Below, in pieces: positions 34,708-49,287 of a stretch of DNA of 64,000 nt. The translations under genes were made by a program, and so were the position numbers. Numbering within the stretch: the first letter of the stretch is position 1; every line of letters starts with the position of its first letter. A model generated the notes under the pieces. It did no database searches and was not told the origin of the DNA. It saw only the letters and a program-made list of their open reading frames with translations. Origin of the DNA: Neurospora crassa OR74A (Eukaryota; Ascomycota; Sordariomycetes; Sordariales; Sordariaceae); contig NC_026504.1 in assembly GCF_000182925.2 (NCBI RefSeq), forward strand, positions 4,154,001 to 4,218,000. Direction: 5' to 3'.

Positions 34708-36024
34708 ATGCGGATGCAATCCACCAACGCCCTGTTTCGGCGCGCAACCTTGTCCTCGTCCACGTCCACACTGTCCATTGTCCGACGATCCACCTTGACG
34801 GCCACACGCGGCTTCTCTTCAACCTCGACAACCCCAAGGACCAGCGCAACCACGAACTCATCTGCGGCACTTCCACTGCGCACTCCCACACGAACCCGGC
34901 AATTCCCAACCACCGCCACCCCCTCCACAACGCGCACCATGGCCTCCGCCGCCTGCAGCACCAGCCCCTCCTCCTCCTCCCCGGGCTATGAGAAGATCCC
35001 CAACACCTCGATCCGCATCCTCCGCACCGTCTCCTCCGTCCGCCGCTTCCGGAAGCCCCTAACCCTCGACTCGCGCTCCGTCGCCCTCGTCCCCACCATG
35101 GGCGCCCTCCACGCCGGCCATCTCAGTCTGATCCGGGCCGCCGCGCGGGACAACCACCACGTCATCGTCTCCATCTACGTCAACCCGGCGCAATTCGGCG
35201 TGCGTGAAGACTTGGGCAGTTACCCTGTCACCTGGGAAGCGGACTGCGAGGCGCTAGCCAAGTTGGATCGCGAGCTTGCCGACGATGGGGAGAATCTGGG
35301 ACGCATCTCGGCAGTTTTCGCGCCGACGACGGGGGAGATGTACCCTGCCGGGTTTCCTGGGCAGGAACTGGATTCGAAGGGGTCGTTTGTCACCATCACG
35401 CCTGTCGGGGAGGTGCTGGAGGGGGCCAGCAGACCGACGTTTTTCCGGGGCGTGGCGACGGTCTGTATGAAGCTGTTTAATGTGTGTCAACCCGATCGGG
35501 TGTATTTCGGGCAAAAGGATGTGCAGCAGACTGTGGTCATCAAGAGGCTGGTGGAGGATTTCTTGATGCCGATTGAACAGGTGGTGATAGTGCCTACTGC
35601 GAGAGACCAGGAAGATGGGTTGGCGTTGAGCAGTAGGAATGTTTACCTGGGCGAGAGAAGACGGAAAGTGGCAAATGTGCTGTATAGGGCACTGAAGGCG
35701 GCTGAAGAAGCTTATGCGGCTGGGGAAGGGAAGAGAGATAGAGTGGGGGTTTTGGGTGCCGCCCAGAAAGTGATGGAGGAGACGTTGGCGGAGCAGATGA
35801 AGTTGAGCCCGAGCGAGAGGGTCAAATTTGAGGTGGATTATTTGAGCTTGGCGGATCCGGACACAATGCTAGAGCTTGAAACGGTTGATACCAAGAAGGG
35901 AGGGATTTTGAGTGGTGCGGTGAGGTTTTTGCCGGTAGAGGAGCCAAAGGAGGGAGAGGATTTGGGACATAGTGGGGGGCCGTTGGTGAGGTTGATTGAT
36001 AACATCATCTTGCCGCCTAAGTAA
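34708..36024 (+). CDS. PAN6: Pantoate--beta-alanine ligase (pantothenate synthase)
   Basis: It joins pantoate and beta-alanine with ATP to make pantothenate, the precursor of coenzyme A. Single exon, 438 aa. Seen: the ATP-binding PTMGALHAGHLSLI (from about residue 129, with the HxGH-type HAGH), VSIYVNPAQFG, the YFGQKDVQQ block (about 266) and LALSSRNVYL (about 307), all diagnostic of the PanC family. The 77 residues before the Met at 34939 are rich in Arg, Ser and Thr with no acidic residue, like a mitochondrial presequence. That Met has a strong context (CACCATGG), so a shorter cytosolic form is possible. An insertion around residues 160-235 relative to bacterial PanC is usual in fungi. Confidence 0.93.
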   Translation: MRMQSTNALFRRATLSSSTSTLSIVRRSTLTATRGFSSTSTTPRTSATTNSSAALPLRTPTRTRQFPTTATPSTTRTMASAACSTSPSSSSPGYEKIPNTSIRILRTVSSVRRFRKPLTLDSRSVALVPTMGALHAGHLSLIRAAARDNHHVIVSIYVNPAQFGVREDLGSYPVTWEADCEALAKLDRELADDGENLGRISAVFAPTTGEMYPAGFPGQELDSKGSFVTITPVGEVLEGASRPTFFRGVATVCMKLFNVCQPDRVYFGQKDVQQTVVIKRLVEDFLMPIEQVVIVPTARDQEDGLALSSRNVYLGERRRKVANVLYRALKAAEEAYAAGEGKRDRVGVLGAAQKVMEETLAEQMKLSPSERVKFEVDYLSLADPDTMLELETVDTKKGGILSGAVRFLPVEEPKEGEDLGHSGGPLVRLIDNIILPPK

Positions 36025-36896
36025 GGATGACAGGGTAGAAGTGAAATGGATATCTGGGCTGTTTGCTATACTATAGAGCTGTTGTTGTTAGAAAGCATTT
36101 TGCATGGGTTGGCGTATGCGATAGAGTTCCCATTTGGACGCATGTTAGAATCACTTGCGATCAGCATTTCGTATAGATTTGTATTTGCGTGACATATCTA
36201 TACAAGTGGGATGGTTCTTTCGTAGCTTGTATGCCGCGTTGATGCCACCAAGCTTCCGCACTTCATCCCCGATGGTCTTCTTCTCCTCGGATCGCTCATG
36301 TTGGAGAGTGACAACATTTCATTGTCACACCTATGATGTTACCACCTCCTCCCTCCAAAGCAGAACCACAAGCCGAAAGAGACATACCTCCCATCCCGTC
36401 CAGTCGGATTTCGACGTCAATGAACACCCCAGAGCCATTGAAACTTGGTAATCGTGGTTTTGGTTCCATTTTATCCGTCCTTCTTCCGCTTCATGACTTG
36501 ACCCCAAGCGACAGTAGTCCCGGAACCCAGACATATCGCGGTCGCTAATCGCGCATCTTGCGCGTCTCGAATTGGCTCTTGGATCCTGGGACACCCTTTC
36601 GACCTGCCTTATGGACAGACAAGCCGATGCCGGTAGGAAGGTGCAGCTCCCATTAACGATTTCTGGGCTACAACACCAGCAATTCTGTCCCCGTGAGAGC
36701 TCGTCCCCCTAAGAGTTCGTGGCGATAGTCGGAATTTTGAGCACATGCGCTCACTAGCCGCATGAGGGCTCCCATGGGAACCGCCTTCGCTCCCGTTCCA
36801 CGGCATTTCCCTAAAGCTGCCGAGACAAACGAAGAGGTCGAGATTTTTGGGTTGTAGTATCGTATCGTGTTTCGTATCTTTATCCTCCTCTCCGCC
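36025..36896. other. Convergent intergenic region, PAN6 / POP4
   Basis: 872 bp with overlapping short open frames on both strands and no recognisable product. Confidence 0.5.
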
Positions 36897-37640
36897 TCAT
36901 AGAATCTTGGAGAAGTGTGACCTGAACTTCTTGTTCGCGCGATCCGCCGACCGGAACTGGAACTGCTCGCCGTGTACTTCAAATATCATCTTTGGTTGTT
37001 CAGCCTCAGTTTGTTGTTGCTGCTGCTTATTTACGTCGCTTTGTCCCTCCTCCACCGTCGCCGTCCCCGTCGCCAGCGGCACCTCAATCCTAAATACGGT
37101 CCCCTCCTTCGGCACCAATTTTCTCTGATTCCGCCTTGTCACCACCTCAAACGTGAACCTCGAATCCTTGATCACGATCCCCTTCAATCCCACCCGACTC
37201 ACACACCCACTCCTCACCACCTCGACCTCAGCGCCATGAAAATCCGCGCTCGTCAACTTCGACGCCGCGCCCTCGCCACCGGTGTGTATCTCGTTCCCCA
37301 ATATCTCGCGGATGTACCCTAGCCAGAGCTGGTGCAGGGGCTCGAACAAGGCGTATTTCTGCCCCGAGCGAGGGACGTCGTAGAGGCCGAGCTTGCGGCG
37401 CTCGTTGGCCGAGAGCGGTTTGGGTTTTAACGCCTTTTTGCGGGAGAGGCGCTTCTTTTCGCGTTCGCGGCGGCGGGCGGCACGGGCGTCGGAGGGTGGA
37501 GGGGAGGATGGGCAAAGAAAGAGCGGACGTTGTTGGATCTTTTCGGTGAGGATGCGTTTGGTTTCTTCGGGGTCATGGGCGCGCGACAGGAGAACGGCGG
37601 CGATGGGTTGGTTTTTGGAGGAGGTTTGGGATGTTGATTC

Positions 37641-37643
<3 letters not shown>
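36897..37643 (-). CDS. POP4: RNase P/MRP protein subunit POP4 (Rpp29)
   Basis: A subunit of nuclear RNase P (tRNA 5' maturation) and RNase MRP (pre-rRNA cleavage). Single exon, 248 aa, start at the Met just inside the TG repeat. The family core is clear: LGLYDVPRSGQKYALFEPLHQLW, then the Sm-like barrel with ADFHGAEVEVVRSGCVSRVGLKGIV, SRFTFEVVTRRNQRKLVPKEGTVFRIEVP and the closing QFQFRSADRANKKFRSH. Before the core are a basic RRREREKKRLSRKK segment and a short Pro/Ser run. A Gln stretch interrupts the barrel near residue 217, a fungal-type insertion. The frame stays open upstream through the repeat as alternating Thr/His codons, which I take as 5' UTR. It is divergent from the acyltransferase gene. 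Confidence 0.92.

Positions 37644-37645
<2 letters not shown>

Positions 37646-37728
<83 letters not shown>
37646..37728. repeat. (TG)n microsatellite, about 41 units
   Basis: An uninterrupted 83-nt TG run ending two bases before the POP4 start codon; in the transcript it is a CA repeat at the end of the 5' UTR. Confidence 0.97.
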
Positions 37729-37731
<3 letters not shown>

Positions 37732-38550
37732 TGATGGGATGGTGTTCCTCCGCTTGTAGGGTCTCGGGTTGGAAGAGAATTGGGACCGGTGTCGAGGTGT
37801 AGAATCGGTTGTCGCAAACGTGAAATGCTGCTGATGGAAACTTCCTCAATTCCTTGCGATGCCCGGACAAGTTCGAGAGTTGTTGATAAGGGAAGAAGAA
37901 GGCGCCAAGATAAAAAGCTTCAGAAATCGGGCACCGCACCTTTCCCTGTCTGGCTTTAGCCTCCTGCCCCGGCTTGTGTTACCCCGCTGTAAGCACCTTA
38001 ACGGCTGTGTGATCCCTGCCGGTGACGCTTTCCAGCGGCGGCAGGCAAGATTACACCGGCTTCGTTACAGTGGACGCTCTAACAATTCCCTTGGATGGGC
38101 GGTTTAGCATTCCCGATGGGATGTGGTACCTATGCATGCTAGTTAGTGTATTATTCCCGTCTACATGAACCGAGGAAATCATCTCTCGCTTAGTTGACTT
38201 CTCTTTTGCTCGTGATGATGGTTGCAGTGGCAAGTTGACGACTCATTCGACTCTGATGTTCCGACACTGATACCCGTGGATTATTTCTTGGACAAGGTCA
38301 TTTCCAATTACTGCCCACTACCGAGGAGTCTATACCACTAGGTTGCTCTCTTTCACCAAGTCATATGTACCTCTCCCGAGTCCTGCCGACGACAACCACC
38401 TGCATCGAAACGTGCGCCTCACCCCACGCGCGCCCAGCAACGCAAGAAAGGACTGGTGTCCTTGAGATATAGCATTAGGAACTTGGACCAGACAAGGCCA
38501 ACTGGCAAGGGGATTGGGAAGTAGGATCAAAGAAAAGTCAACAATACATA
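37729..38550. other. Divergent promoter region, POP4 / acyltransferase
   Basis: No additional gene is supported. It holds both upstream regions. Confidence 0.5.
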
Positions 38551-41294
38551 ATGGCCGACGAACAAGATGGACGCGACGATAGCCCGGCTCAGGTCGAGGA
38601 CTCGGCGCCCGATCTGCGCATTCTGGGTGACCGTATCACTTTACAGCCCAGCGGCTTTGTGGCGCCTTCCAAGGGTAGCCCAGGCGACGAGAAGGAGGAG
38701 GCTTTGATGAAGAACATGGCGCGCTTTCGCTCCGAGCCGCTACAGTACGTTATCTGTTAAGAGGGTGTGCTTTGGTCAAGGAAATCCTACCACTAACACA
38801 GCTGTCCAGATTCCTCCGCGAAGTCTCCCTCTACGTCTCGGGCACAGGCTGGCGCGCCTACGACGATGTCATCGGCCAGCCCGTCTTCTACCCAGGCTAT
38901 ACCGAACACATCAAGTCTCAGGTTATGTCGGCGACCCTATTGCAGGCCAAAATCGCACAACTGGCTGAAATGCGCCTGGCAGTCGAGGAGAAGCAGGGGC
39001 TACTCAACAAAAACGACAGGAACTTCGAAACCAAGCGCAACCAGCGTCGCTCCGTACTTGTCCAGAGTCTCCAAGAGGTTGCAGAGCAGCTCACAGACAA
39101 CATGGTGTGCAAGATGGAGAGCAAGACCTTCATCAGAGGTGCTTACTACATGGTCACTCAACTTTTGTTGAGAGCCTACCATCAAGGCATCCACGTCTCG
39201 AGCGAAGAGGTGCTGAGGTTGCGCAATGTGGCTCGGGAAGCGGAGAAGAAAGGACAGAGCATCATCTTTTTACCATGCCATCGATCACATGTCGACTATG
39301 TTGCTTCGCAGTTGCTCTGCTACAGACTCGGCTTGACAATGCCTGTCGTTGTTGCTGGTGACAACCTGAACTTTCCGCTGGTAGGAAACTTCTTGCAACA
39401 TGCCGGTAGGTCACGCGTTTCCAAGATGCTCCCTATCAGACATCCACCCTAACCGCTAAGACAGGCGCCATGTTTATCCGTCGTTCCTTTGGCGATGACC
39501 AACTCTATACAACCCTGGTACAAGCCTACATTGATGTTCTTCTCCAGGGCGGTTACAACTTTGAGTGCTTCATCGAAGGCGGTCGTTCACGCACGGGCAA
39601 GCTGCTCCCGCCCAAGTTCGGCATTCTCAGCTTTATCCTCGATAGTATCCTATCCGGCCGCGTCCAAGACACCGTCATCTGCCCCGTATCATACCAATAC
39701 GACAAGGTGGTGGAAACAGAGGGCTACGTGACCGAGCTGCTGGGCGTACCCAAGAAGAAGGAAAACCTGGCAGACTTCCTCAGTGGCGGATCAAGTGTGT
39801 TGTCACTGCGCCTCGGCAGGGTTGACGTGCGTTTCCATGAGCCATGGAGCCTACGTGGGTTCATTGATGAACAGGTTATCAGGCTGTCCAAGATACCATC
39901 TAGCATCAACTGGAAAGACATGAAGAACCCAATTGTGCGGCAGAAGCTGCTCCGAACCCTTGGGTACAAGGTCTTGGCGGATATCAACGACGTCTCGGTG
40001 GTGATGCCGACCGCCTTGATCGGTACTGTTCTACTCACCCTACGCGGCCGTGGTGTTGGTCGTGCTGAACTGATCCGCCGTGTCGAGTGGTTAACGGCCC
40101 GCGTCCGAGCGAAGGGTGGACGTGTTGCCCATTTCGGAAACACGCCGGTCTCAGACGTGATTGAACGTGGTTTGGAGGTTCTCGGAAAGGACTTGGTTGG
40201 TGTTGTCGAGGGTCTGGCGGAAACCACTTACTACGCCGTGGACCGGTTCCAGCTGTCCTTCTACCGAAACATGACCATCCACCTATTCATCTCCGAAGCG
40301 CTAGTTGCTGCAGCTCTCTATACGCGCGTCAAGCGTGGTGGCGGACCGGCCATCCAGGACATCCCGTACCAAGACCTGCACAATCAAGTACTATTCCTGT
40401 CGTCGCTGTTCCGCGGCGAATTCATCTACTCGGGCGAGGGCTTGGCTGTCAACTTGGAGAAGACGCTCATGGGGCTAGAGGCGGATAATGTCGTCTTTCT
40501 AGAAAGAGATGAGCTCACAGGCGCGATCACCAAGGTCGGGCTGTCGGATGCCGAGCGCGCGGCGGGCAGAGAGAACTACGACTTCTACTGCTTTCTCATT
40601 TGGCCCTTCATCGAGGCAAGCTGGCTTGCTTCAGTGTCGATTATGGGATTGACGCCTCCGTTAGGTCAGAAGGATGATATCTGGATCCAGTTTTCAAAGG
40701 CACAGGAAAGTGCACAACTAGTAGGTCACTCTGATTTTCTGCGAATCGCGGCACTTGTGCTTCAATAGCCACTAACAATTCACTCTTCAGCTCGGCAAAA
40801 CACTCTACCACCAAGGCGACCTCTCCTACTTCGAAGCCGTCAACAAAGAAACGCTCAAGAACTCGTACCAGCGCTTCGAAGAAGAAGGCATCATCCAAGT
40901 CGTCAAGTCCAAAGACCCCAAGGTTCCTCCGCGCATGCGTGTTGCACCCGAATGGCGGCCCGCCAGAGATGAGATCTCAGGCGTGCTTATCGCCTCCGGG
41001 CGTCTGTGGGATTTCACCGAGAAGATTGCGTCCAGCAGGCGAGAAGGCAAGAACAGGCGTGATGGCGCCACGGTGAGTACCAGGGTGGTCAGGTTGACGG
41101 ACGATTTGGGCCAGAAGCTGTTCGAGGAAGCGATTGCGGGCACGGATGGTGGCAAGAAAGGGAAAGGAAAGGGCAAAGGACAGGGCAAGGGAGCGGCACC
41201 GGCGAGGTTGAGTAGGGAAGAGGAAAAGATCTTGACGGCGGATTTGAAGGAGAGTAAGAGGAGGAGGACGCTGGAGAATCGGGCGCATTTGTGA
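38551..41294 (+). CDS. Glycerol-3-phosphate / DHAP acyltransferase (PlsB-GNPAT family), four exons
   Basis: A membrane-associated acyltransferase adding the first acyl chain to glycerol-3-phosphate or dihydroxyacetone phosphate. Model: join(38551..38744,38810..39405,39465..40720,40791..41294), 849 aa; all three introns have GT-AG ends, CTAAC branch sites and consistent phase. Seen: block I HRSHVD (HX4D, His222) in IIFLPCHRSHVDYV, block II AGAMFIRRSF (Gly264-Phe272), block III ECFIEGGRSRTGK (about 300-310), and block IV VICPVSYQYDKV. The C-terminal half (YYAVDRFQLSFYRNMTIHLFI...) matches the long PlsB/GNPAT form rather than short GPATs. The last three residues, AHL, fit the PTS1 pattern [SAC]-[KRH]-[LM], which would suit peroxisomal DHAP acyltransferase. 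A GKGKGKGQGKG spacer precedes the end. Confidence 0.92.
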
Positions 41295-41811
41295 GGGAGG
41301 GTTGGTGGAGGGGTTGGGAAATCATGATACAGTACATGACGAGGAGGTAAACAAGATAACAGAGAGCTCATGCATAATCGAAATAAGATTTCTGAAGCTA
41401 GTGTCTGTGATCTTGTTCTTCCCGTTGTGGTCGTCAACTTCTCACCTTGGCTTGATGCCCTGGTCCTTGGTTAAATGTTCCCTTGCTTGTGGCTTCATCG
41501 CAGTGCCTGGAACTAGCTCCTGCTTAGCGCAGTTGCACTAACATTTACATTATCCTGCTACGAATAGGGCGGAAATTCAAGTCTTGGCGCCAACGACAGC
41601 ACATGTGGGGTATGAAGTTATGGGCCTTAACAATTTGCGACGCCCATTGAGCCTGTCCACCAAAGGAAGGAATGTTCGGACTGTTTCCGTCTGCAGATTC
41701 GCACATCTTTTTGCGTTTTGCATCCCCAACCTCGAACCTCAAACCTCCAAACCCCGGCGTCTTGCCAACTTGCAGCCTCAGAGTATTACAACGTTTGCGG
41801 CCTTTGTTGAA
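41295..41811. other. Intergenic region, acyltransferase / ASA1
   Basis: 517 bp. The ASA1 frame is open upstream to 41584, but the residues before the Met at 41812 look like untranslated sequence. Confidence 0.5.
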
Positions 41812-43328
41812 ATGGCGGTCGAGGGCCGACCTCCAACACCCAAGTCGATCCTCCGGGGTCACAAGGCGCAGGTTCATGCCGCCACCTTCATCCGCAACAA
41901 TGAGCGCCTCGTCACTGGTGATGCCGATGGTTTCGTCATCGCCTGGGACCTGACCATCATGAGGCCTCGCGCGGTATGGCAGGCTCATGATAACGCCATC
42001 CTAGGGATTGCTGGATGGGGTAACGACCGCATCATAACCCATGGTAGGGACAACAAGCTCATTGTCTGGAAGCTCATCGGCGATGATGAGGCCCGGATGA
42101 GTACGACTCTTCCACTCGATCCATGCGCAGAACCGCGTCCAAAGCCATGGATCTTGCATCTCCTGGAAGTCAACACCATGAACTTCTGCTCTTTCTCATA
42201 TTGTCCTGTCTCGGCTCCTGTACTACCAGGTCAGCAGGAGGGCCAAAGTCAAGATACAGCACAAGAGTCAAGGTTCGAGTCTGAGCTACTCATCGCAGTT
42301 CCCAACACGCTGGCGTCCGAAGCGGTAATTACGACCGACGAAGAAACCCTCTCTCTCCTCCGAAAACTCGCTGACTCCCACAGATTGACATCTTTCATCT
42401 CCCTTCCCAGACGCGCCGCCATACTGTCAAGTTGGGCGATAAGAACGGCATGGTCATGGCCGTGGCACTGTTCAACCAGGCAGACTCTTTAACCTTGGTA
42501 GCCGGGTATGAAAATGGCCTCGCTATAGTAGCTCATCGGGATCCCGTCAAGAACGACTGGGTACCTCTCTACCAAGCAACCTGTCATTCTCAACCTATCC
42601 TGTCGTTGTCTGTTTCTCCTGCCCGGGATTTCTTCCTTACGTCAAGCGCTGATGCGGTCATTGCTAAGCACCCCTTGCCTTCTGTGGTCTCACAGGATAC
42701 AACATCGACACATGCCACAACGACTCAGGCCGCTCAAGTGTCTGAGAGTGAGGAAAGCAGCAGCCCTGTCAACACAGGGGACAAAGCCGTTGGGAAGTCT
42801 CTGCTTGGTGCGGCCTTGGCCAAAGAAAAACAGAATCCTTCATCGCAACCAAAACGATCACTCAAGCCCGAAGAAGTACTAACCCATCCCCTGAAAACCG
42901 TCAACACAAAACATGCAGGACAGCAAAGCATCGAAATCCGCTCTGATGGCCTGATCTTTGCCACTGCTGGCTGGGATAGCAAGATCCGCGTTTATTCCAC
43001 AAAGACGCTCAAAGAGGTTGCCGTCCTGAAATGGCACCAAGTTGGATGCTACGCTGTCGCTTTCGCCCATATTGCACCAAACACTGGTGCTCCATCAATT
43101 AACGACCAGAATCCAAAGGCAACTGTATCGACGACTGGTACCCAACCGGCTACGTCCGATTCCCTGGGCCATGGAACCCAAAAACCAAACATGGACCAGA
43201 GCCTCACCGTCGTACCAAAGCTTGTCGAATTGACAGTCAGAGATAAGCGTCTCAGACAGGCAAAGGCGGCACATTGGCTGGCTGCTGGAAGCAAGGACGG
43301 AAAGGTCAGTCTCTGGGATGTCTTCTAG
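41812..43328 (+). CDS. asa-1: ASTRA-associated protein 1 (ASA1), WD40 protein, two exons
   Basis: A WD-repeat subunit of the ASTRA/TTT assembly that helps mature PIKK kinases and chromatin complexes. Model: join(41812..42324,42384..43328), 485 aa; the intron is 59 nt, phase 0, with branch CTGAC. Seen: the start [22 protein letters not shown]-type strands [14 protein letters not shown] and [15 protein letters not shown], the mid-section [23 protein letters not shown] at the splice joint, and the last blades [19 protein letters not shown] and [18 protein letters not shown] ending exactly at the terminus. Ser/Thr/Gln-rich loops (about residues 280-330 and 410-440) are inserted between blades. 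The Met chosen begins family-like sequence. The ASA1 name rests on overall layout; it is certainly WD40. Confidence 0.85.
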
Positions 43329-44676
43329 ACGTTCGATGCGGCCGCGGCAACGTGGAATTAAGTATCTTGGGAGCTCTTAAGCAGCAGAAATTGCATCTTC
43401 ACTCCTGTCATCCCGGTCGTGGAGCAAAGACGGGAAACAGCATCAATCGAGGTCAACATAAATGACCCCATTTCACTCTGTGTAATAGACGTTGAGTGTC
43501 CGTGATGCCAGGGGAGGAGGTTTCACTTGACAACCACACTGCCATGCTCCGTATATGGTTCCAGAATTCCTCAGGCTTGGCAAGCGAGCTCGTGACTCGG
43601 TGTAGGTTCGCAGGAGATCATGCCCTTGGCGCCATTCCAATTCCATGCTCGGCAACTCAAGCCGATGCACTTCTCTGACACAGGCCTGACAGGGTTCCCC
43701 AACCCGGTCCGGGTAGCGGGCGTTCCAGATCCCGATCTGCCCCTTCTCATGGCTGGTTCCCCAAACAGGAAACTATTGTGCAATTCGAGAGTGGTGATAG
43801 GCCAGCCGGACAGGACTCCATCGGCCCCTACGACGCCATCTGTCGGCAAGTCACGTTCTATCGATGCGAAATCTTGACGCCGACAAGCTGAAATCGGAAT
43901 GAAAAGCCATACCGCGATCCCACAGATCTGGCCAGCCAACTAGCTCTTGTCATGGCGTCCCTCCGGTCCAAGCAGGGCAGTCATGAAGCCTCTATTGCCC
44001 CAGCCATCCTTGCAAAGGCTCCTGTTGTACTCCTGCCTGTAACCAGCCCAGCACATGAACATAACACCATTTTCCAAGACATGCATACTCTCATCTTGGC
44101 TTGCATTGGAGCAAATGGGCATATGGTTCCCCTTGTGCCATCCGGATAGTCGTCAGAGAGTTACAGATTCAACCAAGTTGTGCCCCCAGCCAGTATCACT
44201 GCTTTCACATAGGCGCCCTTCATCAGAGCCCTTGCTCACATTGGCATATCCATGTCCCTCAAGAGCGCTATGTCTTGTGTGTCTCGACAATTCTTACCTC
44301 TTCTACTAGGCTTTCCCCTGAAAGAATTCCGGATGCCTCGACCGGAGTTGCTCTATCGACCCAAAACGCAGCATCACTTCCGAGGCATCCACTTTACTTT
44401 ACCTCTCCCTGTTCCCAGATTACATGTATTGGCGAGCCTTCGGCTGCCTGCCTGTTATTTTCTTTCCACGGATCTCGATCGGGAGACGCCGCGGCCCGAC
44501 TTTCGCAAGTTCTGAGCTGTCTCCTTGATCACGGTTGCCGTGTTTCTAGAACAGATCTATCACCTCTTCGACACCGAGACACGCTTCGTGGCGTTGCCTT
44601 TGCAGCCCCTGCTGCGTTGAACATCCTTGCAGACGTCGGTGGTCCAGGTCTAGGTTCAGAAAACAAAAAAACAAAA
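43329..44676. other. Long leader/promoter region of the polyQ regulator
   Basis: 1.35 kb. Open frames on both strands are short and overlapping. The regulator's own frame is open back to 44101, but that part has no motif, and the first well-placed Met (after an A-rich run) is at 44677. Confidence 0.5.
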
Positions 44677-48263
<3,587 letters not shown>

Positions 48264-48613
48264 AATCCCGTTCAATGATCTCTACAAAGACGTTTCACTA
48301 TGGTAGACTTGTCAAGTTCCCTATCATCACTAGAATTTTGCTCCACGTTTTGTGCCATTCGGTTATATTGCGAGGCTACTTTTTTCGAGAGAAGTATTCC
48401 ATAATCATATCAACAACCCGCACATTCCATCAATCAATAAAATCCACCACCATCATCAAAAAAGACGACTCCTGGTCCATGGAAAGCGACCAGTGTCACG
48501 CCAACTCGAAGAAGCGAAAGATAACCAACTCATCATCATCATCCCATCTCAGCAGCACCTTCATGATCGCCTCCCTTCTGAGCCCTCTGAGCCCCTGTGA
48601 CATGACAGAGAAC
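48264..48613. other. Convergent intergenic region
   Basis: 350 bp between the 3' ends of the polyQ regulator and the small secreted protein. Short CAT/ATC runs occur; no gene is seen. Confidence 0.5.
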
Positions 48614-49142
48614 TTAGGCCTTGGTGGTGGTCTGAGGAACATAGCCCTCAACCTTGTCGCCAACTGCCTTCTCGAGGGCGATGGCGTTAAGGACAACCTC
48701 GCCGGCATCGTTGGCGGCAAGGTTAAGGCACGAGAGCAGGCAGCCCGAACAAGCGAGAGGGTTGGCGGTGCACACGACGGTGAGGCAATTGACGAGGCAT
48801 TGCGTCTGGGGGTGGATGTCAGTGACAAGAATCTCAATCATAGGAGGTAGGTAAGGCAAGGTAGGCAAGGTAGGCAAGGTAGGCAAGGTAGGTAGGTAGG
48901 CGTTGGGGGCTTGGGAGGATGATGGGGATGTCGTACAGGCAGGATTTGCTATAGTGAGATATTACTTTGTTAGCAAGCTGAACCGCTGTTTACTACATAT
49001 GTGGTCAAGAAGGAGGGAGAGCGGGCGGGAAGGGGGAACTTACGCGCTGCTCAAGGCCATTGGTGGACTGGTCCATGCGGGCGGTAGGGGATGCCATGGC
49101 GAGGCCGGCGAGGGCAGAGGTGAGGACGGTGGTGAAGAACAT
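48614..49142 (-). CDS. Small secreted six-cysteine protein, two exons
   Basis: Unrecognised. Model: complement(join(48614..48805,49044..49142)), 96 aa. Exon 1 encodes a signal peptide (MFFTTVLTSALAGLAMASPTAR; cleavage likely after AMA or ASP) and a short linker. Exon 2 carries six cysteines (QCLVNC, VVC, LACSGC, LSC) within 29 residues, then a helical tail ending QTTTKA. The 238-nt intron has donor GTAAGT, a CTGAC branch site 10 nt before acceptor CCCCCAG, and phase 0. It is long for this genome and carries a tandem repeat. The frame of exon 2 is open upstream into the intron, so a retained-intron reading would lack the signal peptide. Size and cysteine density fit effector-like or hydrophobin-like secreted proteins, though the spacing is not the hydrophobin CC pattern. 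Confidence 0.75.
48847..48901. repeat. GTAGGCAAG nonamer tandem repeat inside an intron
   Basis: Four to five head-to-tail copies of GTAGGCAAG passing into TAGG tetramers, wholly inside the intron of the small secreted protein gene. Confidence 0.9.
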
Positions 49143-49280
49143 TGTGTAGGTAGGGTAGGTTTTGATTTGGTTGAAGGTCGAGGAGTGCTTGATGGTTGAT
49201 GGGTTGATGGTTGATGAGGAACTGTGGATGTGAAGGCTGATGGTTTTTTTTTCTGGTCAGAGTCTAGGAAACTTGCTTCT

Positions 49281-49287
49281 CTTTATA
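49281..49287 (-). promoter_or_regulatory. TATA box of the small secreted protein gene
   Basis: TATAAAG on the minus strand about 139 bp before the start codon, a plausible core promoter with a leader of roughly 110 nt. Confidence 0.5.

Noticed and set aside
37427-37939. Possible longer POP4 start or Thr/His-repeat protein through the TG microsatellite
   Set aside because: The open frame is a property of the CA repeat; family homology starts after the Met at 37643.
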